This document shows, piece by piece, positions 1-5,942 of a stretch of 7,210 bases of DNA. The stretch is from CAZTHC01 sp964613425. Lineage in GTDB: Bacteria > Bacillota > Clostridia > TANB77 > CAG-508. The notes beneath the pieces are model-generated. The model had not been told where the DNA came from. It was given only the letters and a program-made list of their open reading frames with translations, and did no database searches. Position 1 is the stretch's first letter, and each line of letters begins with the position of its first letter. The position numbers and the translations under genes are program-made. The DNA is taken from positions 1 through 7,210 of the forward strand of contig CAZTHC010000055.1 of the NCBI GenBank assembly GCA_964613425.1, read 5' to 3'.

Positions 1-2834
1 CAGTAATTCCACCAGAATTAAGACCAATGGTTCAATTAGATGGTGGTAGATTTGCAACATCTGACTTAAATGACTTATATAGAAGAGTTTTAAATAGAAA
101 TAACAGATTAAAAAGATTATTAGAATTAGGTGCACCAGAAATAATTGTAAGAAACGAAAAAAGAATGTTACAAGAATCTGTAGATGCATTAATAGATAAT
201 GGAAGACGTGGAAGACCTGTAACAGGTGCTGGAAATAGACCATTAAAATCTTTATCTGATATGTTAAAAGGAAAACAAGGTAGATTTAGACAAAACCTTT
301 TAGGAAAAAGGGTTGACTATTCTGGACGTTCAGTTATAGTTGTAGGACCAGAATTAAAGATATATCAATGTGGACTTCCAAAAGAAATGGCAGTAGAATT
401 ATTTAAACCTTTTGTAATGAAAGAATTAGTTGGAAGAGGATTAGCACATAATATAAAGAACGCGAAAAGAATGGTAGAGAAATTAAGACCAGAAGTATGG
501 GACATATTGGAAGAAGTTATTAAAGACCATCCAGTAATGTTAAACCGTGCTCCAACACTACATAGATTAGGTATTCAAGCTTTTGAGCCAATACTTGTTG
601 AAGGTAGAGCAATAAAATTACACCCATTAGTATGTACAGCATTCAATGCTGACTTCGATGGTGACCAAATGGCGGTACACGTACCATTATCACCAGAAGC
701 TCAAGCAGAAGCAAGATTTTTAATGCTTTCTGTAAATAACCTTTTAAAACCACAAGATGGTAAACCAGTTACAGTACCAACACAAGATATGATTCTTGGT
801 AGTTACTATTTAACAATGCAAGTTGATGGCGAAAAAGGTGAAGGTATGTACTTTAAAGATGAAGACGAAGCATATATGGCATACCAAAACGGAGATGTAG
901 CATTACATGCAATAGTTAAGGTAAGAGTAACAAAAGTTATCAACGGAGAAGAAAAAACAAAAACAATAGAAACAACAGTTGGTAGATTAATATATAACCA
1001 AGGAATTCCACAAGACTTAGGATTTGTAGATAGAACACAAGAAGAAAATGAATTTAAGTTAGAAATAGAATTCCCAGTTATGAAGAAAAATTTAGGAACA
1101 ATCGTTGCAAAATGTATAGATAAACATGGTTTATCTAAAACAGCTGAAGTGTTAGATTATATTAAAGCTACAGGATTTAAGTATTCAACAAAAGGTGCTA
1201 TAACAGTGTCTGTTGCAGACGTTGCAGTACCTGAAGCAAAAAAACAAATATTAGCAGATTCAGAAAAACAAGTAGAAGAAGTTGCAAAACAATATAAACG
1301 TGGTTTAATTACAAACGATGAAAGATACGCATCAGTAATTAAAATATGGGAAAAAGCAACAAACGATGTTACAGAAGCCATGAAAGATAACTTCGATGAA
1401 TTAAACCCAATATACATGATGGCACAATCTGGAGCCCGTGGTAATATGAACCAATTAAGACAAATTGCAGGTATGCGTGGTCTTATGGCAAATACATCTG
1501 GTAAAGCAGTTGAAATACCAATTAAATCTTGCTTCCGTGAAGGATTAGACGCATTAGAATATTTCATTTCTTCACATGGTGCTAGAAAAGGTTTAGCGGA
1601 TACTGCTTTAAGAACAGCCGATTCAGGATATTTAACAAGAAGATTAGTAGATGTTTCTCATGATATAGTTATAAGAGAAGAAGATTGTGGAACACATGAT
1701 GGAATAGAAGTAGTAGATATTAAAGATGGAAATCAAATAATAGAAAAACTACAAGAAAGACTAGAAGGAAGATATCTATTAGAAGATCTAATAGATCCAA
1801 AAACAAAAAAAGTAATGGTAGATACAAATACTATGATAACACCAGACTTAGCAGAAAAAATTGTAAAAGAAGGATTCACAAAAGTTAAGGTTCGTTCAAT
1901 TCTAGGATGTAGAGCAAAAAGTGGTGTTTGTGCTAAATGTTATGGTATGGGACTTGCAACACGTGAAACTGTAAATATGGGTGAAGCAGTAGGAACAATA
2001 GCTGCACAATCAATTGGTGAGCCTGGTACACAGTTAACAATGAGAACTTTCCATACAGGTGGTGTTGCTGGTGGAGATATTACACAAGGTCTTCCAAGGG
2101 TTGAAGAGTTATTTGAAGCAAGAAAACCAAAAGGATTAGCTGTAATAACAGAAATATCTGGAAAAGTATCTATAGCAGACAATAAGAAGAGAAAAGAAGT
2201 TACTGTTACAGGTAAAGACGATGCAAAAACATATGTAATAAGTTTTGGTTCAAAATTAAGAGTAAAAGATGGAGATGAAATAGAAGCCGGAGATCCAATT
2301 ACAGAAGGTTCTATAAATCCAAATGATATACTTGCAATTAAAGGACCAGAAGGAGTTTACACATATTTAATATCAGAAGTTCAAAAAGTTTATAGAAACC
2401 AAGGTGTTGATATTAACGATAAGCATATTGAAGTAATAGGAAGACAAATGTTAAAGAAAATAAGAGTAGAAGATAGTGGAGACACTGGAATATTTGCTGG
2501 TTCTTTAGTAGATATGTATGAATTCGAAGACTTAAATAATAAAGCAATAGCAGAAGGAAAACGTCCAGCAACAGGACATAGAGTTTTATTAGGAATAACA
2601 AAAGCATCTTTAGCAACAGAAAGCTTCTTATCAGCAGCATCTTTCCAAGAGACAACAAGAGTTTTAACAGAAGCAGCAATAAAAGGAAAAGTAGATGCAT
2701 TAGTAGGATTAAAAGAAAATGTTATAATTGGTAAATTAATCCCAGCTGGAACAGGACTAATGGCATACAGAAATGCAAAATTAAATACAGAAAAAGAAGA
2801 AAAACAAGAAGAAAATCCAGAAGAAAACAAATAG
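1..2834 (+). CDS. rpoC: DNA-directed RNA polymerase subunit beta' (RpoC), 5' end missing
   Basis: Beta' subunit of RNA polymerase, carrying half of the active centre. The frame is open from base 3 (VIPPELRP...), so the gene enters from the left edge; an internal ATG at 27 is not the start. About 943 residues are present; Firmicute RpoC is about 1,200, so roughly the first 230-250, including the N-terminal zinc ribbon, lie outside. In order: clamp-helix coiled coil that binds sigma (about 87-200); the NADFDGD catalytic loop at 645-665, whose three Asp hold the active Mg2+; bridge helix (GARKGLADTAL, about 1578-1660); four zinc cysteines at 1686, 1908, 1929 and 1938; and trigger loop (about 1980-2065) with its Met-Arg-Thr-Phe-His at 2040-2054. 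The last 13 residues are a Glu/Lys-rich tail. TAG stop, then a terminator 11 bases later. No frameshift or missing catalytic residue seen. Confidence 0.99.
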   Translation, partial: VIPPELRPMVQLDGGRFATSDLNDLYRRVLNRNNRLKRLLELGAPEIIVRNEKRMLQESVDALIDNGRRGRPVTGAGNRPLKSLSDMLKGKQGRFRQNLLGKRVDYSGRSVIVVGPELKIYQCGLPKEMAVELFKPFVMKELVGRGLAHNIKNAKRMVEKLRPEVWDILEEVIKDHPVMLNRAPTLHRLGIQAFEPILVEGRAIKLHPLVCTAFNADFDGDQMAVHVPLSPEAQAEARFLMLSVNNLLKPQDGKPVTVPTQDMILGSYYLTMQVDGEKGEGMYFKDEDEAYMAYQNGDVALHAIVKVRVTKVINGEEKTKTIETTVGRLIYNQGIPQDLGFVDRTQEENEFKLEIEFPVMKKNLGTIVAKCIDKHGLSKTAEVLDYIKATGFKYSTKGAITVSVADVAVPEAKKQILADSEKQVEEVAKQYKRGLITNDERYASVIKIWEKATNDVTEAMKDNFDELNPIYMMAQSGARGNMNQLRQIAGMRGLMANTSGKAVEIPIKSCFREGLDALEYFISSHGARKGLADTALRTADSGYLTRRLVDVSHDIVIREEDCGTHDGIEVVDIKDGNQIIEKLQERLEGRYLLEDLIDPKTKKVMVDTNTMITPDLAEKIVKEGFTKVKVRSILGCRAKSGVCAKCYGMGLATRETVNMGEAVGTIAAQSIGEPGTQLTMRTFHTGGVAGGDITQGLPRVEELFEARKPKGLAVITEISGKVSIADNKKRKEVTVTGKDDAKTYVISFGSKLRVKDGDEIEAGDPITEGSINPNDILAIKGPEGVYTYLISEVQKVYRNQGVDINDKHIEVIGRQMLKKIRVEDSGDTGIFAGSLVDMYEFEDLNNKAIAEGKRPATGHRVLLGITKASLATESFLSAASFQETTRVLTEAAIKGKVDALVGLKENVIIGKLIPAGTGLMAYRNAKLNTEKEEKQEENPEENK

Positions 2835-2845
2835 GAATATTTCAA

Positions 2846-2872
2846 GGGGCGTATCATATACGTCCCTTTTTT
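2846..2872 (+). terminator. Intrinsic terminator of rpoC
   Basis: A 9-bp stem (GGGGCGTAT at 2846-2854 with ATACGTCCC at 2858-2866, one G-U pair) with a 3-base loop is followed directly by six T. It starts 11 bases after the rpoC stop, so rpoC is the last gene of its transcript. The stem has the same sequence type as the intergenic palindromes at 4156 and 7047, so the terminator appears to be built from a copy of that repeat. Confidence 0.9.
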
Positions 2873-2886
2873 ATTGCATACGCCCG
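2846..2886. repeat. GC-rich intergenic palindrome, copy A (with duplicated right arm)
   Basis: The left arm GGGCGTAT (2847-2854) is followed by two possible right arms: ATACGTCCC (2858-2866), and a better match, ATACGCCCG (2878-2886), after the T tract. The second arm pairs perfectly over 8 bp and ends in CCCG like the copies at 3042, 4180 and 7020. The usual TGTA leading the left arm is absent here (TCAA instead). This is either a tandem or partly duplicated copy, or one repeat with a terminator nested in it. Confidence 0.65.
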
Positions 2887-2910
2887 AAAAATAAAATTGT
2901 TAACCAGTTC

Positions 2911-2987
2911 GCCAAATCTCGTCGGTGATAATATGCTTTCTTTTCTCCTCGTTGCTCGAAAAGAAAAATATATCACCCGCGTTTGGC
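2911..2987. repeat. Long imperfect inverted repeat (77 nt), possible MITE-like element or structured RNA
   Basis: Three nested pairs of arms face each other: GCCAAA (2911-2916) with TTTGGC (2982-2987), GGTGATA (2924-2930) with TATCACC (2971-2977), and TTTCTTTTC (2937-2945) with GAAAAGAAA (2958-2966), around a 12-base loop. Allowing one bulged A adds three more pairs (2932-2934 with 2968-2970). That gives about 25 bp in a 77-base span, far from any coding frame. No T tract follows on either side, so it is not a simple terminator. A second TATCACC at 2993-2999 could compete for the GGTGATA arm. I see no transposase and no clear target-site duplication. Confidence 0.6.
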
Positions 2988-3014
2988 TATTGTATCACCA
3001 AAGATCATTAAATA

Positions 3015-3042
3015 TGTAGGGGCCGGCGTCCTCGACGACCCG
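3015..3042. repeat. GC-rich intergenic palindrome, copy B
   Basis: Starts TGTAGGGGCC and ends CGACGACCCG. The arms pair as GGG/CCC, CG/CG and CG/CG with two single mismatches between them (3020-3028 with 3033-3041) around the loop TCCT. The 11 bases TCGACGACCCG at 3032-3042 recur exactly at 7010-7020. No T tract follows, so it does not look like a terminator. The high GC stands out against the AT-rich surroundings. Confidence 0.7.
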
Positions 3043-3082
3043 TAAACAAAATTATAAACAAAAATAATTTGCAAATTGGTGC

Positions 3083-3116
3083 AAAAAAAATAGCCTTTTT
3101 TCAGGCTATTTTTTTT
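3083..3116. terminator. Bidirectional intrinsic terminator
   Basis: The stem is A8-TAGCC (3083-3095) with GGCTA-T8 (3104-3116) around an 8-base loop. Read on the minus strand it ends the small gene at 3106-3258, whose TAG stop codon lies inside the stem. Read on the plus strand, the GC-containing part of the stem is followed by eight T, so it would also stop transcripts running on from rpoC. Confidence 0.9.
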
Positions 3117-3258
3117 GTTGCTTTGGAACTATAATAGAATTCTTAGGTTTTTTTTCAGTTTTAGGCTTTACAGCATTTAAATGTTCATATACAGGTGAAA
3201 TCTCTAAATTCTCTCCATTTCCTTTTTCAACTTCAAGTTCTTTTTTATCTAAAGACAT
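3106..3258 (-). CDS. Small lysine-rich protein of unknown function (50 residues)
   Basis: Not recognised as any known family. The start at 3258 is chosen because GGAGG (3265-3269) lies 6 bases upstream; an ATG farther up at 3315 would overlap the -35 box and cannot be on the transcript. The protein runs MSLDKKELEVEKGNG to VPKQQKK. Charge is segregated: residues 1-25 hold seven acidic against three basic residues, residues 31-50 hold eight Lys against one Glu. It has no Cys or Trp, no signal peptide and no membrane segment, and it looks flexible. It carries a full set of expression signals: near-consensus promoter, short leader of about 22 bases, strong Shine-Dalgarno, and a terminator that contains the stop codon. 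It is transcribed divergently from scpB. A small nucleic-acid- or protein-binding factor would fit the charge, but that is a guess. That it is a real gene is much surer than what it does. Confidence 0.78.
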   Translation of the reverse strand: MSLDKKELEVEKGNGENLEISPVYEHLNAVKPKTEKKPKNSIIVPKQQKK

Positions 3259-3264
3259 AAAGTA

Positions 3265-3269
3265 CCTCC
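3265..3269 (-). promoter_or_regulatory. Shine-Dalgarno deciding the start of the 50-residue gene
   Basis: CCTCC on the plus strand reads GGAGG on the minus strand, with six bases (TACTTT) before the ATG at 3258. This favours the 50-residue product over a 69-residue reading from 3315. Confidence 0.88.
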
Positions 3270-3286
3270 GATTATTAATTTTATTC

Positions 3287-3315
3287 ATAATACCATAAAA
3301 AAATAACAATGTCAA
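3287..3315 (-). promoter_or_regulatory. Sigma-70/SigA-type promoter of the 50-residue gene
   Basis: On the minus strand: TTGACA (3310-3315), a 17-base spacer, then TATTAT (3287-3292). The -35 is perfect and the -10 matches 5 of 6. Transcription should start near 3280, giving a leader of about 22 bases. Confidence 0.88.
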
Positions 3316-3326
3316 AGGTTGACATT
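3308..3326. promoter_or_regulatory. Perfect 8-3-8 inverted repeat made by two back-to-back -35 boxes
   Basis: AATGTCAA (3308-3315), AGG, TTGACATT (3319-3326). Each arm contains a full consensus TTGACA reading outward, so the promoters of the small gene and scpB are mirror images with only three bases between their -35 boxes. The match extends two bases beyond each hexamer. RNA polymerase could hardly occupy both sides at once, and a dimeric regulator bound here would shut both. Whether such a regulator exists is not shown by the sequence. Confidence 0.75.
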
Positions 3327-3347
3327 AAGCTAAATAAATGGGATAAT
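3319..3347 (+). promoter_or_regulatory. Sigma-70/SigA-type promoter of scpB
   Basis: TTGACA (3319-3324), a 17-base spacer, then GATAAT (3342-3347), so 6/6 and 5/6 matches. The expected start of transcription is near 3354, leaving about 53 bases before the preferred scpB start at 3407. This makes an ATG at 3365 an unlikely start, because it would have only about 11 bases of leader and no Shine-Dalgarno on the message. Confidence 0.85.
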
Positions 3348-3406
3348 ATAGGAATAATTAATGTATGAAAGCTTTCGTACTAGTAAAAAGATATAAGGTG
3401 AAAAAT

Positions 3407-4057
3407 ATGGATATACAAAAAATGAAATCAATAATTGAGGCAATGCTATTCGCAGCAGGAAGAGAAGTTGATGTTAATGAAATAATGGCAATATTAGAAA
3501 TAAGCGCAGATGATGTAGATATGATAGTACAAAATATGAAAACAGAATTTGAAGAAGCAAACAGAGGAATTGAAATTATAAAAGTAAATAATAATTATCA
3601 ATTATGTACAAAAAAAGAATATTTTGATTATATATATCCATTATTTGATAATAGAGCAAAACCTACGCTTTCAGCTGCAGCATTAGAAACTTTATCTATA
3701 ATTGCGTATAATCCAAAAATCACAAGAGCAGAAATAGAATCTTTAAGAGGCGTAAATTCAGATGGTACAATATACAAATTGTTAGAGCATAATCTTATTT
3801 GCGAGGCAGGAAAATCTGATGCACCAGGGAAACCAACTGTATTTAAAACCACAGATGAATTTTTAAAACTATTTGGAATGACATCATTAGAAGAATTACC
3901 AGAACTTCCAAAATATAAATTAGATGAAAACGAACAAATAGTAATAGATGATATAATAGAACAAAAAGAAAGCGAAGAGCAAACAGAAAAAGTAGAGCAA
4001 GAGGCTCCAATGCCCGAAAGGGAAGAAACAACCGAAACAGAGCAAGAAACAAATTAA
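3407..4057 (+). CDS. scpB: Segregation and condensation protein B (ScpB)
   Basis: Winged-helix subunit of the SMC-ScpA-ScpB condensin, which compacts and segregates the chromosome; ScpB dimers bind ScpA. 216 residues from 3407, against about 197 in B. subtilis. The start is set by AAGGTG (3395-3400) six bases upstream; the frame stays open to an ATG at 3365, which would add 14 residues but has no good ribosome site. Family signatures are an N-terminal IIEAMLFAAGR near residues 9-19, then LSAAALETLSIIAYNPKITRAEI, RGVNSDGTIYKLLEH and the GKPTVFKTTDEFLKLFG block, ending in SLEELPELP. After that comes a poorly conserved Glu-rich tail of about 45 residues, longer than usual. ScpA, often the upstream partner in Firmicutes, is not adjacent. 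Own promoter at 3319-3347; no terminator follows, so transcripts may continue into proS. Confidence 0.95.
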   Translation: MDIQKMKSIIEAMLFAAGREVDVNEIMAILEISADDVDMIVQNMKTEFEEANRGIEIIKVNNNYQLCTKKEYFDYIYPLFDNRAKPTLSAAALETLSIIAYNPKITRAEIESLRGVNSDGTIYKLLEHNLICEAGKSDAPGKPTVFKTTDEFLKLFGMTSLEELPELPKYKLDENEQIVIDDIIEQKESEEQTEKVEQEAPMPEREETTETEQETN

Positions 4058-4101
4058 AATGTAAAAATGAGTTATATACTTATAAAATATATATTGTAAA
4101 G

Positions 4102-4130
4102 TGTAGGGGCAGGGTTCCATCCATGCTCGC
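4102..4130. repeat. GC-rich intergenic palindrome, copy C
   Basis: Starts TGTAGGGGCAGGG. The arms GGGCA (4107-4111) and TGCTC (4124-4128) pair with one G-U, then GG/CC (4113-4114 with 4121-4122) after a mismatch, around loop TTCCAT. It is the most degenerate full-length copy and lies 26 bases before copy D. No T tract follows. Confidence 0.65.
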
Positions 4131-4155
4131 AAGTGAATATTAAATAAGTAATACA

Positions 4156-4180
4156 TGTAGGGGCGTATTGTATACGCCCG
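4156..4180. repeat. GC-rich intergenic palindrome, copy D
   Basis: The clearest copy: TGTAG, then GGGCGTAT (4161-4168), loop TGT, and ATACGCCC (4172-4179), a perfect 8-bp stem ending in CCCG. The same two arms occur in copies A and F. It is followed by GTGAAATATAC, not T, so it should not terminate. It ends 13 bases before the proS Shine-Dalgarno and so would sit as a hairpin in the proS leader if transcribed from scpB. Confidence 0.8.
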
Positions 4181-4205
4181 TGAAATATACAAGAAGGAGA
4201 TTAAA

Positions 4206-5897
4206 ATGAGATTAAGTGAAAATTATTTTTATACATTAAGAGAAGATGTAAAAGATGAAGAATCCACAAGCGGTAATTTGCTCGTAAAAAGTGGAATGTT
4301 TAAAAGAGTTGGAAATGGTATTTATATGAAGATGCCATTAGGACAAAAGGTATATGAAAAAGTAAAGAATATAGTTAGAAAAAATATGAATTTAGCAGGG
4401 GCAACAGAATTAACAATGCCAATGCTTTTACCAATAGATGTGTTTAAAAAATCTGGAAGATATGAACTTTTTGGTCCATCAATTTTTAAATTAAATGATA
4501 GATATAATAGACCTTATGTATTAGGACCAACACACGAAGAATTTTTTGTAATGGCATCTATGATGAATTCTAAGTCATATAAGGATTTTCCTTATACATT
4601 GTATCAAATAGGAAATAAATATCGTGATGAGGTTAGACCAAGATTAGGATTAATAAGAACAAGAGAATTTACTATGAAAGATGCATATAGCTTTGATATT
4701 AATCAACAAGAATCAGATAAATCATATGAAAAACAATTTGAAGCTTATAATAAAATATGTCAAGAAATAGGTTTAAAATATGTTGTAGTAAAGGCAGATA
4801 CAGGAGTAATGGGAGGACTTCTATCAGAAGAATTCCAAGCTGTAACAGATGTAGGAGAAGATATTTTAGTACTATGCGATAACTGTAAATATTCATCTAA
4901 TATAGAGGTAAGTGAATGTTTATCCGAAGAAAATAAGGAAAATGAAGAAAATAAAAAAATGGAAAAAGTGCATACACCAAATGCGGGTACAATAGAAGAA
5001 GTAAGTTCATTTTTAAATGAGAGACCAAGTAAATTTGTAAAAACTCTTATATACAACATAGATGGAAAATTTTATGCTTGTTTAGTAGAAGGAAACAAAG
5101 AAATAAATGAAGTAAAACTTGGAAAACTATTAAAAGCAAATGAAGTAGCATTAGCAGAACAAGAAGATGTTATTAGAATTACAAAAGCAAATGTAGGATT
5201 TGCAGGACCTATAGGATTAGATATTCCTATTATAATGGATAATGCCATAATAAATATGAAAAACTTTATTGTTGGAGCTAATGAAACAGACTATCATTTT
5301 AAAAATGTAAATGTAGAAGATTTCAAAGCAGATATAGTAGCAGATATTAGAAATATACAAGAAGGGGATGTGTGCCCAAGTTGTAAACACGGACACGTAT
5401 ACTTTAAAAAAGGTATAGAAATTGGAAACACATTTAAATTAGGTACCAAATATAGTGAAAGCTTAGGATTAAATTATTCAGATGAGAATAATGAATTAAA
5501 GCCAGTAGTTATGGGATGTTATGGAATTGGAATAGAAAGAATAATTGCAGCAGTTGTAGAACAAAATCATGATGAAAAAGGTATTATTTGGCCAATGAAT
5601 ATTGCCCCATTTAAGGTAAGTATTGTACTTATAAGCAATAAAGACGAAAAGCAAAAAGAAATTGCAGAGAATTTATATAAAGAATTAAATGATTTAGGAA
5701 TAGATACAATACTAGATGATAGAGAAGAAAGACCTGGAGTTAAATTCAATGATATGGATTTAATAGGAATTCCAATTAGAGTTACAGTCGGAAAGAAAGT
5801 TGAAGATAATCAAGTTGAATTAAAACTAAGAAGTAGTAGTGATGTACAAATAATAAATATTGAAGATACTATTTCTAAAATAAAAGAGATTTTGTAA
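4206..5897 (+). CDS. proS: Prolyl-tRNA synthetase (ProRS), bacterial type with editing domain
   Basis: Class II synthetase that charges tRNA-Pro with proline in the cytoplasm. 563 residues, the normal length. AAGGAG (4194-4199) lies six bases before the ATG. The catalytic core has motif 1 around GATELTMPMLLP (65-76), the GPTHEE loop (107-112), motif 2 around YRDEVRPRLGL (139-149) and motif 3 with MGCYGIGIERI (436-446). An inserted YbaK-like editing domain (about 225-400), which clears mischarged Ala-tRNA-Pro, carries Lys279 in FVKTLIY, aligning with the E. coli editing lysine, plus the GANETDYH segment. CxxC pairs at 224/227 and 390/393 flank this insertion, as in many Gram-positive ProRS, and might bind zinc (inference). 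The C-terminal anticodon-binding domain starts near 466 (IAPFKVSIVLI), with LDDREERPGVKF (503-514). No T-box leader is visible upstream. mnmA follows in the same direction after 45 bases. Confidence 0.99.
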   Translation: MRLSENYFYTLREDVKDEESTSGNLLVKSGMFKRVGNGIYMKMPLGQKVYEKVKNIVRKNMNLAGATELTMPMLLPIDVFKKSGRYELFGPSIFKLNDRYNRPYVLGPTHEEFFVMASMMNSKSYKDFPYTLYQIGNKYRDEVRPRLGLIRTREFTMKDAYSFDINQQESDKSYEKQFEAYNKICQEIGLKYVVVKADTGVMGGLLSEEFQAVTDVGEDILVLCDNCKYSSNIEVSECLSEENKENEENKKMEKVHTPNAGTIEEVSSFLNERPSKFVKTLIYNIDGKFYACLVEGNKEINEVKLGKLLKANEVALAEQEDVIRITKANVGFAGPIGLDIPIIMDNAIINMKNFIVGANETDYHFKNVNVEDFKADIVADIRNIQEGDVCPSCKHGHVYFKKGIEIGNTFKLGTKYSESLGLNYSDENNELKPVVMGCYGIGIERIIAAVVEQNHDEKGIIWPMNIAPFKVSIVLISNKDEKQKEIAENLYKELNDLGIDTILDDREERPGVKFNDMDLIGIPIRVTVGKKVEDNQVELKLRSSSDVQIINIEDTISKIKEIL

Positions 5898-5901
5898 AAT
5901 T

Positions 5902-5926
5902 AAGGCGTGCAAGAGCTGCACGCTTT
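5902..5926 (+). terminator. Hairpin between proS and mnmA, weak terminator or attenuator
   Basis: AAGGCGTGCA (5902-5911) pairs with TGCACGCTTT (5917-5926), 10 bp including one G-U, around loop AGAGC. It begins four bases after the proS stop. Only three T follow, and the last is inside the stem, so full termination is doubtful. Partial termination, or protection of the proS 3' end, would both fit. Its arms do not match the GGGGCG repeat family. Confidence 0.5.
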
Positions 5927-5932
5927 AAAAGT

Positions 5933-5938
5933 AGGTGG
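5933..5938 (+). promoter_or_regulatory. Shine-Dalgarno deciding the mnmA start
   Basis: AGGTGG lies four bases before the ATG at 5943. A GTG at 5907 in the same frame would add 12 residues, but it falls inside the hairpin at 5902-5926 and has no ribosome site, so 5943 is preferred. Confidence 0.8.
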
Positions 5939-5942
5939 AATT

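Noticed and set aside
27..29. ATG at 27 as the start of rpoC
   Set aside because: The frame is open to base 3 with conserved RpoC residues (VIPPELRP), and about 230-250 N-terminal residues would be missing; the gene continues beyond the left edge.
1157..2857. Minus-strand open frames opposite rpoC (1157-1567, 1940-2182, 2390-2857, 2413-2700)
   Set aside because: They mirror a conserved gene, give Leu/Ser/Phe-rich low-complexity proteins and lack plausible ribosome sites.
2887..3060. A tRNA or other classical RNA gene in the spacer after rpoC
   Set aside because: No cloverleaf, no GTTCRA-type T-loop in the right setting and no CCA-type end; only the long hairpin and repeat B are visible.
3259..3315. 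69-residue version of the small minus-strand gene starting at 3315
   Set aside because: Its start overlaps the -35 box and lies upstream of the predicted transcript start; GGAGG at 3265-3269 points to 3258.
3361..3396. 11-codon leader peptide ORF before scpB (ATG 3361, TAA 3394) and the 10-base palindrome GAAAGCTTTC at 3367-3376
   Set aside because: It would start only about 7 bases into the transcript without a Shine-Dalgarno and has no run of regulatory codons; the palindrome is short and has no further support.
2846..4180. CRISPR array
   Set aside because: The repeats are few, irregularly spaced, variable in their arms and not separated by spacers of even length.
3628..4192. Minus-strand open frames over scpB and its downstream spacer (3628-3852, 3843-4052, 3920-4192)
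   Set aside because: They are shadows of scpB and AT-rich spacer, with hydrophobic low-complexity translations and no start signals.
4058..4205. T-box or other riboswitch upstream of proS
   Set aside because: No T-box core (an AGGGTGGNACCGCG-like element) or terminator/antiterminator pair is present; the only structures are the two short repeats.
5907..5942. GTG at 5907 as the mnmA start
   Set aside because: It lies inside the intercistronic hairpin with no ribosome site; AGGTGG before 5943 and the normal MnmA N-terminus favour the ATG.
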